Origin: Kutzneria sp. CA-103260
Lineage (GTDB): Bacteria > Actinomycetota > Actinomycetes > Mycobacteriales > Pseudonocardiaceae
Direction of reading: 5' to 3'
DNA length: 64,000 nucleotides
Assembly: GCF_018263855.1 (NCBI RefSeq)
Contig: NZ_CP073318.1
Location: forward strand, 8,556,001-8,620,000
This document shows positions 40,109 to 48,613 of this stretch, piece by piece. A model generated the notes under the pieces. The model made no database searches and was not told where the DNA came from. It worked only from the letters and a program-made list of their open reading frames with translations. Every line of letters starts with the position of its first letter. Position 1 is the first letter of the stretch. Position numbers and translations under genes: made by a program.

Positions 40109-41692
40109 TCAGCTGGTCCGACGCCGCCGGGACAGCAGCACCAGACCGAAGCCGATGACCAGCGCGCCGATCGCCGTCCCGGTCAGGGTCAGCACGTCGG
40201 CGGCCCCGGTGTTGGCCAGCACCGGCGACGCCTGCGGGGCCGGCGTCGTCGGGGCGGTCGGTGTGGTCGGGGGCGCAGACGGGTCCGGCTGGTCCGGGCC
40301 CGGCACAACGGCGATGTCCGACCCGGGGTTGTCGCCCTCGAAGACGGTCCACGGCTCGCTGTCGACCAGCTTCCACGGGCCGACCAGGCCGATGTCGTAC
40401 AGGCCGGCGGGCACCCCGGTGAACTTGTACTTGCCTTCGGCGTCGGTGACCGTGCTGGCGACGATCTTCTTCACGATGTGGTCGGTCAGGTAGATCTTGA
40501 CGCCAGCGACGGCGCTCTTGTCGTGCAGCAGCGTGCCCTCGACAGACGCCACCGCGCCGGTCACCCGCGCAAGCGCCATCTCCGCGTGCACGCCCTCCGG
40601 GTACGCGGGGAACTGGCCGAAGTCGCACGACAGGTCGGTGTAGCCGTAGCGGTGAGCCTCGGCGGGCACCGGCGAGGTCACGTCGAGCGTCACCGTCCCG
40701 TGCGCGGGCACCGTGACCCCGCGGCGGCCGATGGCGAGATCACCCCAGCCGCTCAGGTCGCCACCCATGGCATGGGATTCGCCGCTGCGGTCGCAGGCCG
40801 CCGTGATGCCGGCCAGGTCGTAGTCACCGCCGTTGGTCAGCGTCACCGTCACGTGCGCGATGTCGCCGACCGCGTAGGTGTCGGCGTTCAGCTTCACCGA
40901 AGCCTTGAGGGTGTCGGCGACCGGTCGCCGACCCTGCACGCTGACTTCCAGCGACTTGTCGTCGACCTGCCATCGCGCGGCCGGCAGCACATAGCCCTGC
41001 ACGGTGCCGAAGCTCGCCGTGTACAGGCCAGACGGGATGTCCTTGAACGTGAACTTGCCGTCGGCGTCGGTCTGCACCGCCGGCGGGGTCGTGCTCGGCA
41101 CGCCGCCGGTGATCGTGACCTGCACGCCGGACAGGCCTTCGCCCTGGTCGTACTTGCCGTTGCCGTTGGCATCGCCGTACAGCGTGCCCACGATGCCGCC
41201 CTTGGTCGGCGTGACCGTGGCCGTCGCGTCGACGGCCCGAAACGTGCTGTCCACCGGCTCGTAGACGCGCACGATGGCCAGAGCCGTGATCGGCTTGTTC
41301 GGGTCCAGGATCGTGCCGGTGAACGTGCGGACCTCGGTGGCGCCCGGAGCCATGGCCACCCCGGGTCCGTTGAGCCAGATGCTCTGCGAGTCCTTGATCT
41401 CCCACTTGAGGTTGTCCGCCGAGGCGACCAGCCGCACCGCGGGCACCAGGGCCTCGCCAATGTTGGTGATCTTGATGGAGCCGGTGACCGTGTCGCCCGA
41501 GTGGTACGACGGCTGGTCGAACTTGATCGACACGTCGAACTTCGGCGCGGGCTGGTCGGCGTGCTGCTGCACGTTGGAGCCGGCGCTGGTCGGCGTCTCA
41601 TCGGCCGCCGCGACACCGCTCAGTGCCGTGGTCAGCGCAATGGTCAGAGCGCCGGATCCGATCGCGATCCGGCGCAACAGGGTGTGCGTCAA
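40109..41692 (-). CDS. SdrD-B/Cna-B-type surface protein with LAxTG anchor
   Basis: The product is about 527 residues from TTG 41692, chosen because GGGGAGGGG lies 8 bases upstream. A signal peptide (cleaved after AAADE about residue 32) is followed by beta-sandwich domains. SdrD-B-like repeats are visible (GTLYGDANGNGKYDQGEGLSGV about residue 160; TLLHDKSAVAGVKIYLTD about residue 385, with the FTGVPAGLYDIGL ending). A Pro/Thr spacer then leads to LANTG, a hydrophobic stretch and RRRR, a sortase-E-like signal. It is cell-wall anchored. Confidence 0.82.
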   Translation of the reverse strand: MTHTLLRRIAIGSGALTIALTTALSGVAAADETPTSAGSNVQQHADQPAPKFDVSIKFDQPSYHSGDTVTGSIKITNIGEALVPAVRLVASADNLKWEIKDSQSIWLNGPGVAMAPGATEVRTFTGTILDPNKPITALAIVRVYEPVDSTFRAVDATATVTPTKGGIVGTLYGDANGNGKYDQGEGLSGVQVTITGGVPSTTPPAVQTDADGKFTFKDIPSGLYTASFGTVQGYVLPAARWQVDDKSLEVSVQGRRPVADTLKASVKLNADTYAVGDIAHVTVTLTNGGDYDLAGITAACDRSGESHAMGGDLSGWGDLAIGRRGVTVPAHGTVTLDVTSPVPAEAHRYGYTDLSCDFGQFPAYPEGVHAEMALARVTGAVASVEGTLLHDKSAVAGVKIYLTDHIVKKIVASTVTDAEGKYKFTGVPAGLYDIGLVGPWKLVDSEPWTVFEGDNPGSDIAVVPGPDQPDPSAPPTTPTAPTTPAPQASPVLANTGAADVLTLTGTAIGALVIGFGLVLLSRRRRTS

Positions 41693-41892
41693 GAGAAGAA
41701 CCCCTCCCCTGGTTCGGTCACCCGGCACAAGCCGGGTCTATCGCCAGGATCGGCGGTAACCACTCGTCGCGTTACACACCCGACGCACCGGACCGACAAC
41801 CGCCGCTACGCCCTGTCGCTGTGGCGCTGCCGCAAGCGGGCGGTCAACTCGGTGAACATCTGGTCGACGAGCTTCCTGATACGGGCGGCTTG

Positions 41893-42156
41893 CTAAATTT
41901 GGCCGCCCACCTTTCCCATTCCCGCGACCTTGACGTTCGAGCCCCCTTCAGCTGGCACGACCTGCGCGGTGAAATTCTCGCCCCACGTGAAGGCGCTGGC
42001 ACCCTTGCTGAAGTTCACCGTCATCGTGAAGTCGTCGGAATCCTTGAGCTTGAACCGTTCGCCGACGACCTCCACCAGGGTCGCAAAGGTATCGTTCGGC
42101 GGTACGGGAAAGTAGCGTTCAAGGTCTTGATTGCCAACCGAGCCAAGCCAGGCCAT
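41893..42156 (-). CDS. Small hypothetical protein, possibly cut short by an in-frame TAG
   Basis: The product is 87 residues from ATG 42156, with a GGAGG ribosome site. It reads WLGSVGNQDLERYFPV, then ...LVEVVGERFKLKDSDDF, and ends KVAGMGKVGGQI before TAG at 41893-41895. The same frame continues for 28 codons (QAARIRKLVDQMFTELTARLRQ...) to a second TAG at 41806, with GC-rich third positions throughout. The full reading could be about 116 residues. It may be a readthrough gene, a recent nonsense mutation or a simple gene with chance coding bias. No domain was recognised. Confidence 0.5.
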   Translation of the reverse strand: MAWLGSVGNQDLERYFPVPPNDTFATLVEVVGERFKLKDSDDFTMTVNFSKGASAFTWGENFTAQVVPAEGGSNVKVAGMGKVGGQI

Positions 42157-42509
42157 ATTTCCTCCACGTCAACGAAACCGTACAGAACAGCCGCGATCAG
42201 CCGTCGGCGATTCTCAACAGATTCCCCAAAAAATCACCCAAACCTGCCCCACTATCGCCACAGCCACAACACGCGTTACTCCAGCAACCACAACCCCGAC
42301 AAAGCCTCCCGGGCCCTGACCGGCGCTCGATGGCGAGCACCAGTGGCGAGCGAAGCGAAGCCTTGATCCGAGGGCGATGGCGAAGCCGAGCCCGAAAGGG
42401 GGTGCAGGGGGCGAAGCCCCTCCTGCCTGGGGGTGTGGGGCGCGAGCCCCACAAAGCACCTGGAGCGACGAGGCGTCGGGGTACCCACAACGCACACGTC
42501 ACCCCTGAG
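42157..42509. other. Intergenic region holding repeat copy 2
   Basis: Upstream of the small hypothetical gene on the minus strand and downstream of tRNA-Ser(TGA). About 42345-42455 is the structured repeat; the first 185 bases are AC-rich with no gene seen. Confidence 0.6.
42345..42455. repeat. Structured tRNA-linked repeat, copy 2
   Basis: Nearly identical to 36201-36312: GGCGAGCGAAGCGAAGCC at the left, GAGGGCGATGGCGAAGCCGAGCCCG in the middle (split over two blocks), GGGGCGAAGCCCC as a hairpin and TGTGGGGC-GCGA-GCCCCACA at the right end. It lies 55 bases downstream of the minus-strand tRNA-Ser(TGA). Confidence 0.75.
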
Positions 42510-42594
42510 CGGAAGCGGAGGGATTTGAACCCCCGGACGGTTGCCCGTCTTCCGCTTTCAAGGCGGATGCATTCGGCCGCTCTGCCACGCTTCC
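42510..42594 (-). tRNA. tRNA-Ser (TGA)
   Basis: Minus strand: GGAAGCG pairs with CGCTTCC, discriminator G. The anticodon arm TCCGC-CTTGAAA-GCGGA carries anticodon TGA. The long variable arm and GGTTCAAATCC T-arm are present. CCA is not encoded. Confidence 0.95.
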
Positions 42595-42615
42595 CTGGAG
42601 GGCAAGGGTAGCTGG

Positions 42616-43083
42616 TCAGTCGTCGGGGGTCTCGGCCAGCATGGCGCCGATGCGTTCGAAGACCTTGGCGAGGGTGGCCTGCTGGGTCTCGGTGGTGAGG
42701 TCGATCATGTGCCGGCGAACGCCGTCGACGTGGGTGGGGGCGGCTTCACGGAGTTTGGCCATGCCGGCGTCGGTGAGGCCGGCGTAGACGCCGCGGCCGT
42801 CGCTGGAGCAGTTGTCGCGTTCGACGAGGCCGTCGCGTTCCATGCGGGCGATCTGGTGGGAGACGCGGCTCTTGGAGGAGGCGACTTCGGCGGCGAGCAC
42901 GCTCATGCGCATGCGGTGGTCGGGGCGCTCGGCGAGGCGGACCAGGACCTCGTAGTCGGCGAGGGTGATGTCGTGGGCGTCCACGAGTTCCCGGTGCAGT
43001 TGGCCTTCCAGCAGGATGCTGGAGACGCGGTAGGCCCGCCAGGCGGCCATCTCGCCGTCGTCGAGCCACTGGGGTTCGCTCAC
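42616..43083 (-). CDS. MarR-family regulator
   Basis: The product is 155 residues from GTG 43083. A winged helix lies at about 45-115 (LADYEVLVRLAERPDHRMRMSVLAAEVASSKSRVSHQIARMERDGLVERDNCSSDGRG, with a wing around DGRGVYAGLT). It sits divergent from the 5'-nucleotidase and upstream of tRNA-Ser. The ligand and target are unknown; control of the divergent phosphatase is possible. Confidence 0.85.
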   Translation of the reverse strand: MSEPQWLDDGEMAAWRAYRVSSILLEGQLHRELVDAHDITLADYEVLVRLAERPDHRMRMSVLAAEVASSKSRVSHQIARMERDGLVERDNCSSDGRGVYAGLTDAGMAKLREAAPTHVDGVRRHMIDLTTETQQATLAKVFERIGAMLAETPDD

Positions 43084-43204
43084 TTGTCAAGGCTAACCGT
43101 CACGTCCCGTTCAGTCGCTGAACCTGGCGTTGTTTCCGGTCACGGGGCACACTCCCTCGCCGAACGCCCGAACGGGGAGTCGGGCGCATTCCGGAAGGAT
43201 CGAC

Positions 43205-44896
43205 ATGATCGTTTTGGCTAGACGGCTCGGCGCGCTGGCGGTCACCGCCGCGGCGGCGCTGACGCTGACCGGGGCGCCGGCGCAGGCGACGCCGGCCCCG
43301 ATCGACGTGCGCCTGATCGCGTTCAACGACTTCCACGGCAACCTCGAGCCGCCGGCCGGTTCGTCGGGCCGGGTGACGTTGTCGGACGGCACGTCGGTGG
43401 TGGCGGGCGGAGCCGCGTACATGGCGACGCACGTGAAGCAGCTGCGCACGAAGAACACGCTGCTGTTCTCGGCCGGCGACAACGTCGGGGCCTCCCCGCT
43501 CGCCTCGGCGCTGTTCCACGACGAGCCGACGATCGACTTCATGAACGACATCGGCGTGAACGCGTCGGCGATCGGCAACCACGAGTTGGACAAGGGCTAC
43601 CAGGAGCTGCTGCGCAAGCAGTTCGGCGGCTGCGCGTCGGACGGCTGCCAGTTCGAGAAGTCGTTCTCGGGCGCCAAGTGGCCGTATCTGGCGGCGAACA
43701 TGACGTTCGACAACGGGCTGCCGGCGGCGCTGCCGTTCACGGTGGACTTCTCCGGCGGGGTGCCGGTGGGTGTGATCGGCGTGCCGCTGAAGGACCTGCC
43801 CAGTGTGACCTCGGCCGACGCGATCAAGGGCCTGAAGTTCGGCGACGAGGTGCAGGCGATCAACAAGTCGGCGGACCTGCTGGACCGGCTGGGCGTGAAG
43901 ACGATCGTGGTGCTGCTGCACCAGGGCGACAACACCGAGGGCGGCGGCCCGAACGACTGCAAGACGGATCCGGGGCCGGCGCTGGCGATCGCCAAGGCGG
44001 CGTCGCCGAAGGTGGACGTGATCTTCTCGGGCCACAGCCACCAGCAGTACGACTGCACGGTCAACGACCCGGCCGGCAACCCGCGGCCGCTGATCCAGGG
44101 CGCCTCGTTCGGCCGGCTGCTGTCGGTGGTGGACCTGAAGATCGACCCGAGGACCCGGGACGCGATCCGGAGCAAGACGGTGTCGCACAACGAGGTTGTC
44201 ACGCGGGACGTGACGCCGGATCCGACCGTGCAGGCCCTGGTGTCGAAGGCCGTCACCGAGGCGGCCCCGATCGCGAACAAGGCGGTCGGCTCGATCACCT
44301 CGGACATCGTGGCGGCGCAGCAGCCGTCGGGCGAGTCGCCGCTGGGTGACGTGATCGCCGACGCGCAGCTGGAGTCGACGAAGTCGGCGGGCGCGCAGGT
44401 GGCCGTGATGAATCCGGGCGGCATTCGCGCGGACCTGAACTTCAAGTCCTCGACGGCCGGTGTGGCCGACGGCACCGTGACGTACTCGAACGCGTTCACC
44501 GTGCAGCCGTTCGCGAACATCCTGCAGACCGAGACGTTGACCGGGGCGCAGCTCAAGGCCTTGCTGGAGCAGCAGTGGCAGCCGCAGCCGGACGGCTCGG
44601 TGGCGACGAAGATGCTGCAGATCTCGTCCAGCCTGCACTACACGTGGTCGGCGTCGGCCCCGGTCGGCTCGCGGATCACGGCGCTGTCGGTGAACGGCCA
44701 GCCGGTGACCCCGGACGGCAGCTACAAGGTGACCGCGAACAACTTCCTGACCGGCGGCGGCGACGGCTTCAGCGTGCTGAAGCAGGGCTCGAGCATCGTC
44801 GGCGGGGCGATCGACCTGGACGCCTTCACGGCGTACCTGACGGCGCACCAGAACCTGGCGCCGCCGGCCTCGGACCGGGTCACGCGGACGCCCTGA
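43205..44896 (+). CDS. Secreted 5'-nucleotidase/2',3'-cyclic phosphodiesterase family
   Basis: The product is 563 residues from ATG 43205, four bases after GGAAGGAT. It has a signal peptide (AQA site about residue 26) and a calcineurin-like metal-binding domain: LIAFNDFHGNLE, FSAGDNVG, AIGNHELDKG and FSGHSHQQYDC. The C-terminal 5_nucleotid_C domain begins about residue 355 and contains MNPGGIRADL and the FLTGGGDGFSVL substrate region. It likely frees phosphate from nucleotides outside the cell. Confidence 0.92.
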   Translation: MIVLARRLGALAVTAAAALTLTGAPAQATPAPIDVRLIAFNDFHGNLEPPAGSSGRVTLSDGTSVVAGGAAYMATHVKQLRTKNTLLFSAGDNVGASPLASALFHDEPTIDFMNDIGVNASAIGNHELDKGYQELLRKQFGGCASDGCQFEKSFSGAKWPYLAANMTFDNGLPAALPFTVDFSGGVPVGVIGVPLKDLPSVTSADAIKGLKFGDEVQAINKSADLLDRLGVKTIVVLLHQGDNTEGGGPNDCKTDPGPALAIAKAASPKVDVIFSGHSHQQYDCTVNDPAGNPRPLIQGASFGRLLSVVDLKIDPRTRDAIRSKTVSHNEVVTRDVTPDPTVQALVSKAVTEAAPIANKAVGSITSDIVAAQQPSGESPLGDVIADAQLESTKSAGAQVAVMNPGGIRADLNFKSSTAGVADGTVTYSNAFTVQPFANILQTETLTGAQLKALLEQQWQPQPDGSVATKMLQISSSLHYTWSASAPVGSRITALSVNGQPVTPDGSYKVTANNFLTGGGDGFSVLKQGSSIVGGAIDLDAFTAYLTAHQNLAPPASDRVTRTP

Positions 44897-45357
44897 CACT
44901 GTGTGACCAGCACAATCAACCGATTCAGGTACCCACAGGGGGTTGTGATCAAGGTCACGTAGGAGCAAGCTCGAAACACGGATGGACCAGCGGGAACTAG
45001 TTTTCGCGGATCGCCCGGGAAGGGACCAGGTGGTGCTATGGCGGAAGAGCTTCGCTGTGACGGTCGGCGTGTCGGCTGCACCCCCGCGGCCGGATCGGTC
45101 GGTGCCTGTCCGGTCGCGACTGTGAGCAGCACCAGCTAGGTCTCGGGTGCGCACATCCGTTTCGCGCACGTCGACGATGTTGAGCCCCACATCGGATGCG
45201 TTTCAGGGCGCACCTGGTGAGGTTCCACGCCAACCTCGCGACGACCGCGACCGTCACTTTTCCGGTTGGACCTGGGTGCGGTGGCCTTCGGGGGCACCGC
45301 ACCCAGGCATGTCCGGGCTCCGCCTATCGTGGACGTCGTCGACGAACGGGAGGAACC
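44897..45357. other. 461-bp intergenic, no gene seen
   Basis: Between two + strand genes. GC is normal. There is no clear terminator, RNA or coding signal; a promoter for the metallopeptidase may lie in the last 150 bases. Confidence 0.5.
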
Positions 45358-46269
45358 GTGCAGTTCAACGACGACGCGGACCTGGACACCTCGCAGGTCC
45401 AGGACTACCGGGGATCGGGCGGTGGCGGCGGTGGCGGCTTCGGGTTCCCGCTCGGCGGCCTCGCCCTGGGTGGCGGCGGCATCGGCATCGTCGGGCTGGT
45501 GCTGTGGCTGGTGATCAGCCACTTCGCCGGCGGCGGTGGCTCGCCGAACCAGCTTTCCGGACAGCCCAACAACTCCACGATCAACCAGTGCAAGACCGGC
45601 GCGCAGGCCAACACCAGCCAGGACTGCCGGGACGTGGCCCTGGTCAACTCCATCCAGGCCTACTGGCAGGACCAGTTCTCCCGGTCCGGCAAGACCTATC
45701 GCAAGGCCACCACCATCTTCTTCACCAACCGGCAGCAGACCGGCTGCGGCACCGGCACCACCGGCATGGGGCCCTTCTACTGCCCCGCTGACCAGCACGT
45801 GTACATCGACCTGAGCTTCTTCAAGGAGCTCCAGACCAAGTTCGGCGCCACCGGCGGTCCGTTCGTCGAGGGGTACGTGCTCGCCCACGAGTACGGGCAC
45901 CACGTGCAGAACCTGCTGGGCACCTCGAAGAACATCGGCAAGGGCAGCGGCGCCACCTCCGGCTCCGTGCGGCTGGAGCTGCAGGCCGACTGCTACGCCG
46001 GGGTGTGGGCCAACCACGCCACCAGCACCCCCGCCTCGAACGGCAAGCCGCTCATCACCAACGTGTCGCAGCAGGACATCGCCAACGCCCTGGACACCGC
46101 CTCCCGCATCGGCGACGACTTCATCCAGAAGAACCTGGGCAGCGGGCAGGTCAACTCCGGCTCGTTCACCCACGGCACGTCGGCGCAGCGGCAGCACTGG
46201 TTCACGACCGGCTACCAGAGCGGCAACCCGGCCTCCTGCGACACGTTCAACACGAACGACCTGGGCTGA
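45358..46269 (+). CDS. Membrane-anchored neutral zinc metallopeptidase (YpfJ/KPN_02809 family)
   Basis: The product is 303 residues from GTG 45358 (GGGAGGA, three bases). The start QFNDDADLDTSQVQDYRG and a Gly-rich stretch with a single membrane helix (about 35-60) lead to an outside domain. The zinc site is AHEYGHHVQ (about residue 180) and the third ligand is in RLELQADCYAGVWA. The C-terminal AQRQHWFTTGYQSGNPASCDTF is a family signature. The family resembles neutral metallopeptidases; the substrate is unknown. Confidence 0.88.
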   Translation: MQFNDDADLDTSQVQDYRGSGGGGGGGFGFPLGGLALGGGGIGIVGLVLWLVISHFAGGGGSPNQLSGQPNNSTINQCKTGAQANTSQDCRDVALVNSIQAYWQDQFSRSGKTYRKATTIFFTNRQQTGCGTGTTGMGPFYCPADQHVYIDLSFFKELQTKFGATGGPFVEGYVLAHEYGHHVQNLLGTSKNIGKGSGATSGSVRLELQADCYAGVWANHATSTPASNGKPLITNVSQQDIANALDTASRIGDDFIQKNLGSGQVNSGSFTHGTSAQRQHWFTTGYQSGNPASCDTFNTNDLG

Positions 46270-46314
46270 CGAAACCCGCATTTCGGTGTGACGCTGAGCG
46301 GGACTCGCCGGGGT

Positions 46315-46953
46315 TCAGGCGATGAGCAGGGGGAGGCACTCGTCGATGCCTTCGACGTCGAGCTTCCAGCGGGGGCGGAAGGTGGCGAAGCGGTCGGCCG
46401 TGACGAGCATGCGGAGTTGCACGGCCGGCTCACCACGGCGGGAGTCGCGCATGGTGCCGTCGTCGACGTAGCCGAGGGAGCGGCTGACCCGCAGGGAGGC
46501 CTCGTTGTCGACGTAGGCGGAGGTGCGGGCCTGCACGGCGCCGAGGTGGTCGAAGGCGAAGGCGAGGACGGCGGCGCGCATCTCGGTGCCGTAGCCGTGG
46601 CCCTGGAATTCACGGCCGAGCCACGAGCCGGTGCTGACCTCGCGGGTGACGGCGAAGTCGCGGCCGTGCACTGCCTGCTCGCCGATCACCTTGCCGTCCA
46701 AGCGAATCAGGAAGTGCAGGTGCCAGTTGTCGAGCCGCAGCTGAGCCCGGTGGGACCAGTAGAACTGGAGCGTGTTGAGGCCGAGCTCGGCGTCCGGGGC
46801 GTCGGTCCACGGGATGTCGAAGGGCATGTACTCGGGCGGGTGGATGCCGGCCCGGGCCACCTCGATCAGCTGGTGGAGGCCGTAGTCGTCGTCGGGACGC
46901 AGTTCGAGTCGCTGGGTCCGTAGCACCAGGTTCCGCAGTGGCCAAGGCTCCAT
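46315..46953 (-). CDS. GNAT-family N-acetyltransferase
   Basis: The product is 212 residues. The acetyl-CoA site is STGSWLGREFQGHGYGTEMRAAVLAFAF (R/Q-x-x-G-x-G). It has EASLRVSRSLGYVDDGT, typical of the Rim-type GNAT subfamily with a conserved N-terminal RTQRLELRP. A WSHRAQLRLDNWHLHFLIR segment fits an N-terminal amino-acid or small-molecule binding site. The acceptor is unknown. It stands divergent from the quinone oxidoreductase. Confidence 0.85.
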   Translation of the reverse strand: MEPWPLRNLVLRTQRLELRPDDDYGLHQLIEVARAGIHPPEYMPFDIPWTDAPDAELGLNTLQFYWSHRAQLRLDNWHLHFLIRLDGKVIGEQAVHGRDFAVTREVSTGSWLGREFQGHGYGTEMRAAVLAFAFDHLGAVQARTSAYVDNEASLRVSRSLGYVDDGTMRDSRRGEPAVQLRMLVTADRFATFRPRWKLDVEGIDECLPLLIA

Positions 46954-47007
46954 GACGTGATGGTGCCCGCGAGGCGTCGGCACGGCCAGCGGATTACGGT
47001 CGAAGCC

Positions 47008-47994
47008 ATGCACGCGATCACGATCAGGCAGCCGGGCGGCCCGGAAGTGCTCGAATGGGCGGAGACGCCGGATCCAGTGCCAGGGCCGGGCGAGGTGCTG
47101 CTGGACGTCGCCGCGACGGCGGTGAACCGGGCGGATCTGTTGCAGCGGCAGGGGTTCTACCCGCCGCCGAAGGGCGCGTCGGAGATCCTGGGCCTGGAGT
47201 GCTCGGGCACGATCGCCGCGGTCGGCGACGGCGTCGAGGGCTGGCAGCCCGGCGACGAGGTGTGCGCGCTGCTGGCCGGCGGCGGCTACGCGGAGAAGGT
47301 GGCGGTGCCGGCGCCGCAGCTGCTGCCGGTGCCGAAGGGCGTGAGCCTGGTGGACGCGGCGGGCCTGCCGGAAGTGGTGTGCACGGTGTGGTCGACGGTG
47401 GTGCAGACCGCGGGGCTGGCCGAAGGGGACGTGCTGCTGGTGCACGGCGGCGCGGGCGGCATCGGCACATGCGCGATCCAGATCGGCAAGGCGCTGGGCG
47501 CGACGGTGGCGGTGACGGCGGGTTCCCAGGAGCGCCTGGACAAGTGCCGGGAGCTGGGCGCGGACATCGCCGTCAACTACAAGACCGAGGACTTCGTGGA
47601 AGAGGTCCGCAAGGCGACCGACGGCCACGGCGCGGACGTGGTGCTGGACAACATGGGCGCGTCCTACCTGCCCCGCAACATCGACGTGCTGGCGATGGAC
47701 GGCCGGGTGGTGGTCATCGGGTTCCAGGGCGGCGTGAAGGGCGAGCTGAACATCGGCGCGCTGCTGGCCAAGCGGGGCGGCGTCTACTCGGCCGGCCTGC
47801 GGGCCCGCCCGGTCACGGGCAAGGGCGGCAAGGCGGACATCATCGCCGACGTCCGCGACCGGCTGTGGCCGCTGGTGGAGTCGGGCGCGGTGAAGCCGAT
47901 CATCGGCCGCACGCTGCCGATGGCGCAGGCGGCCGACGCGCACCGGGCGCTGGAGGCCTCGGACGTGTTCGGCAAGCTGGTGCTCACGGCGTGA
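47008..47994 (+). CDS. NAD(P)H-quinone oxidoreductase (zinc-less MDR, PIG3-like)
   Basis: The product is 328 residues with the MDR fold: AVNRADLLQRQGFYPPPKGASEILGLECSGTIAAVG and VLLVHGGAGGIGTCAIQIGKALGA (NADPH site about residue 147). There are no zinc-binding Cys clusters. The end LPMAQAADAHRALEASDVFGKLVLT is typical of the PIG3 quinone oxidoreductases. From memory a homologue is in the same neighbourhood in mycobacteria. It overlaps the methyltransferase gene tail-to-tail by 11 bases. Confidence 0.87.
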   Translation: MHAITIRQPGGPEVLEWAETPDPVPGPGEVLLDVAATAVNRADLLQRQGFYPPPKGASEILGLECSGTIAAVGDGVEGWQPGDEVCALLAGGGYAEKVAVPAPQLLPVPKGVSLVDAAGLPEVVCTVWSTVVQTAGLAEGDVLLVHGGAGGIGTCAIQIGKALGATVAVTAGSQERLDKCRELGADIAVNYKTEDFVEEVRKATDGHGADVVLDNMGASYLPRNIDVLAMDGRVVVIGFQGGVKGELNIGALLAKRGGVYSAGLRARPVTGKGGKADIIADVRDRLWPLVESGAVKPIIGRTLPMAQAADAHRALEASDVFGKLVLTA

Positions 47995-48613
47995 GCAGGG
48001 CGTAGCCGATGGTCTGCTCGGTGCGGAAGCGCAGCGCGAACTCCCGCCGCCAGCGGTCCATCACGGTCAGCTCGCCGGGGCGCCCGATGTCGTCGAGCAG
48101 CACGGCGGCCCCGGGCGCGAGCACGCCGCGGAACACAGGCATGGCCGGATAGCGGATCAGATCGTCACCGGACGGGCCGTCGACCAGCAGCAGGTCGACG
48201 AGCCCGAACCGGTCGACGTACTCGGACACCTCGTCGTGCACGACCTCGGGCGCGTACCAGCCGGCCCGGCCGATGGCGGCGGGGTGCGGCATCAGCGGCA
48301 CGTGCACCACCCGGGCCACGTGCCCGAGGCCCTCGCGGCGCAGCTGGCTGGCGACGAAGGCGGCCTGCCGCTCGTCGTGCTCCAGCGACAGCAGGTGCCC
48401 GAAGCCGCGGCGGTGCAGCAGTCGGGCGATGAGCACGGAGGCGGCGCCGCAGCCGCATTCCACCAGCACGCTGCGGGCCCCGAGCAGCACCTCGTCGAGC
48501 AGCACGGTGAGGCCGGCGGGCCGCAGGTCCTGGCCGGTGAAGGGCAGGTACTCGGTCAGCAGCGGCGTCAGCCGGATCCAGGCCGAGACGTCGGCCAGCT
48601 CGCGGCTATCCAA
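47984..48613 (-). CDS. Class I SAM-dependent methyltransferase
   Basis: The product is 209 residues with a SAM-binding VLVECGCGAASVLIARLLH (about residue 50). The acidic LSLEHDERQAAFV motif II and DLLLVDGPSGDD motif follow, and a C-terminal LDDIGRPGELTVMDRWRREFALRF is similar to caffeoyl-CoA/TrmR-like methyltransferases. The substrate is not evident. It starts 8 bases inside the end of the aminotransferase-like gene (overlap) and is likely co-transcribed with it. Confidence 0.75.
   Translation of the reverse strand: MDSRELADVSAWIRLTPLLTEYLPFTGQDLRPAGLTVLLDEVLLGARSVLVECGCGAASVLIARLLHRRGFGHLLSLEHDERQAAFVASQLRREGLGHVARVVHVPLMPHPAAIGRAGWYAPEVVHDEVSEYVDRFGLVDLLLVDGPSGDDLIRYPAMPVFRGVLAPGAAVLLDDIGRPGELTVMDRWRREFALRFRTEQTIGYALLTP

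Noticed and set aside
40109..41900. Long + strand frames opposite the SdrD-B surface protein
   Set aside because: Typical antisense shadow of a high-GC gene: Arg/His/Gly-rich with no domain pattern.
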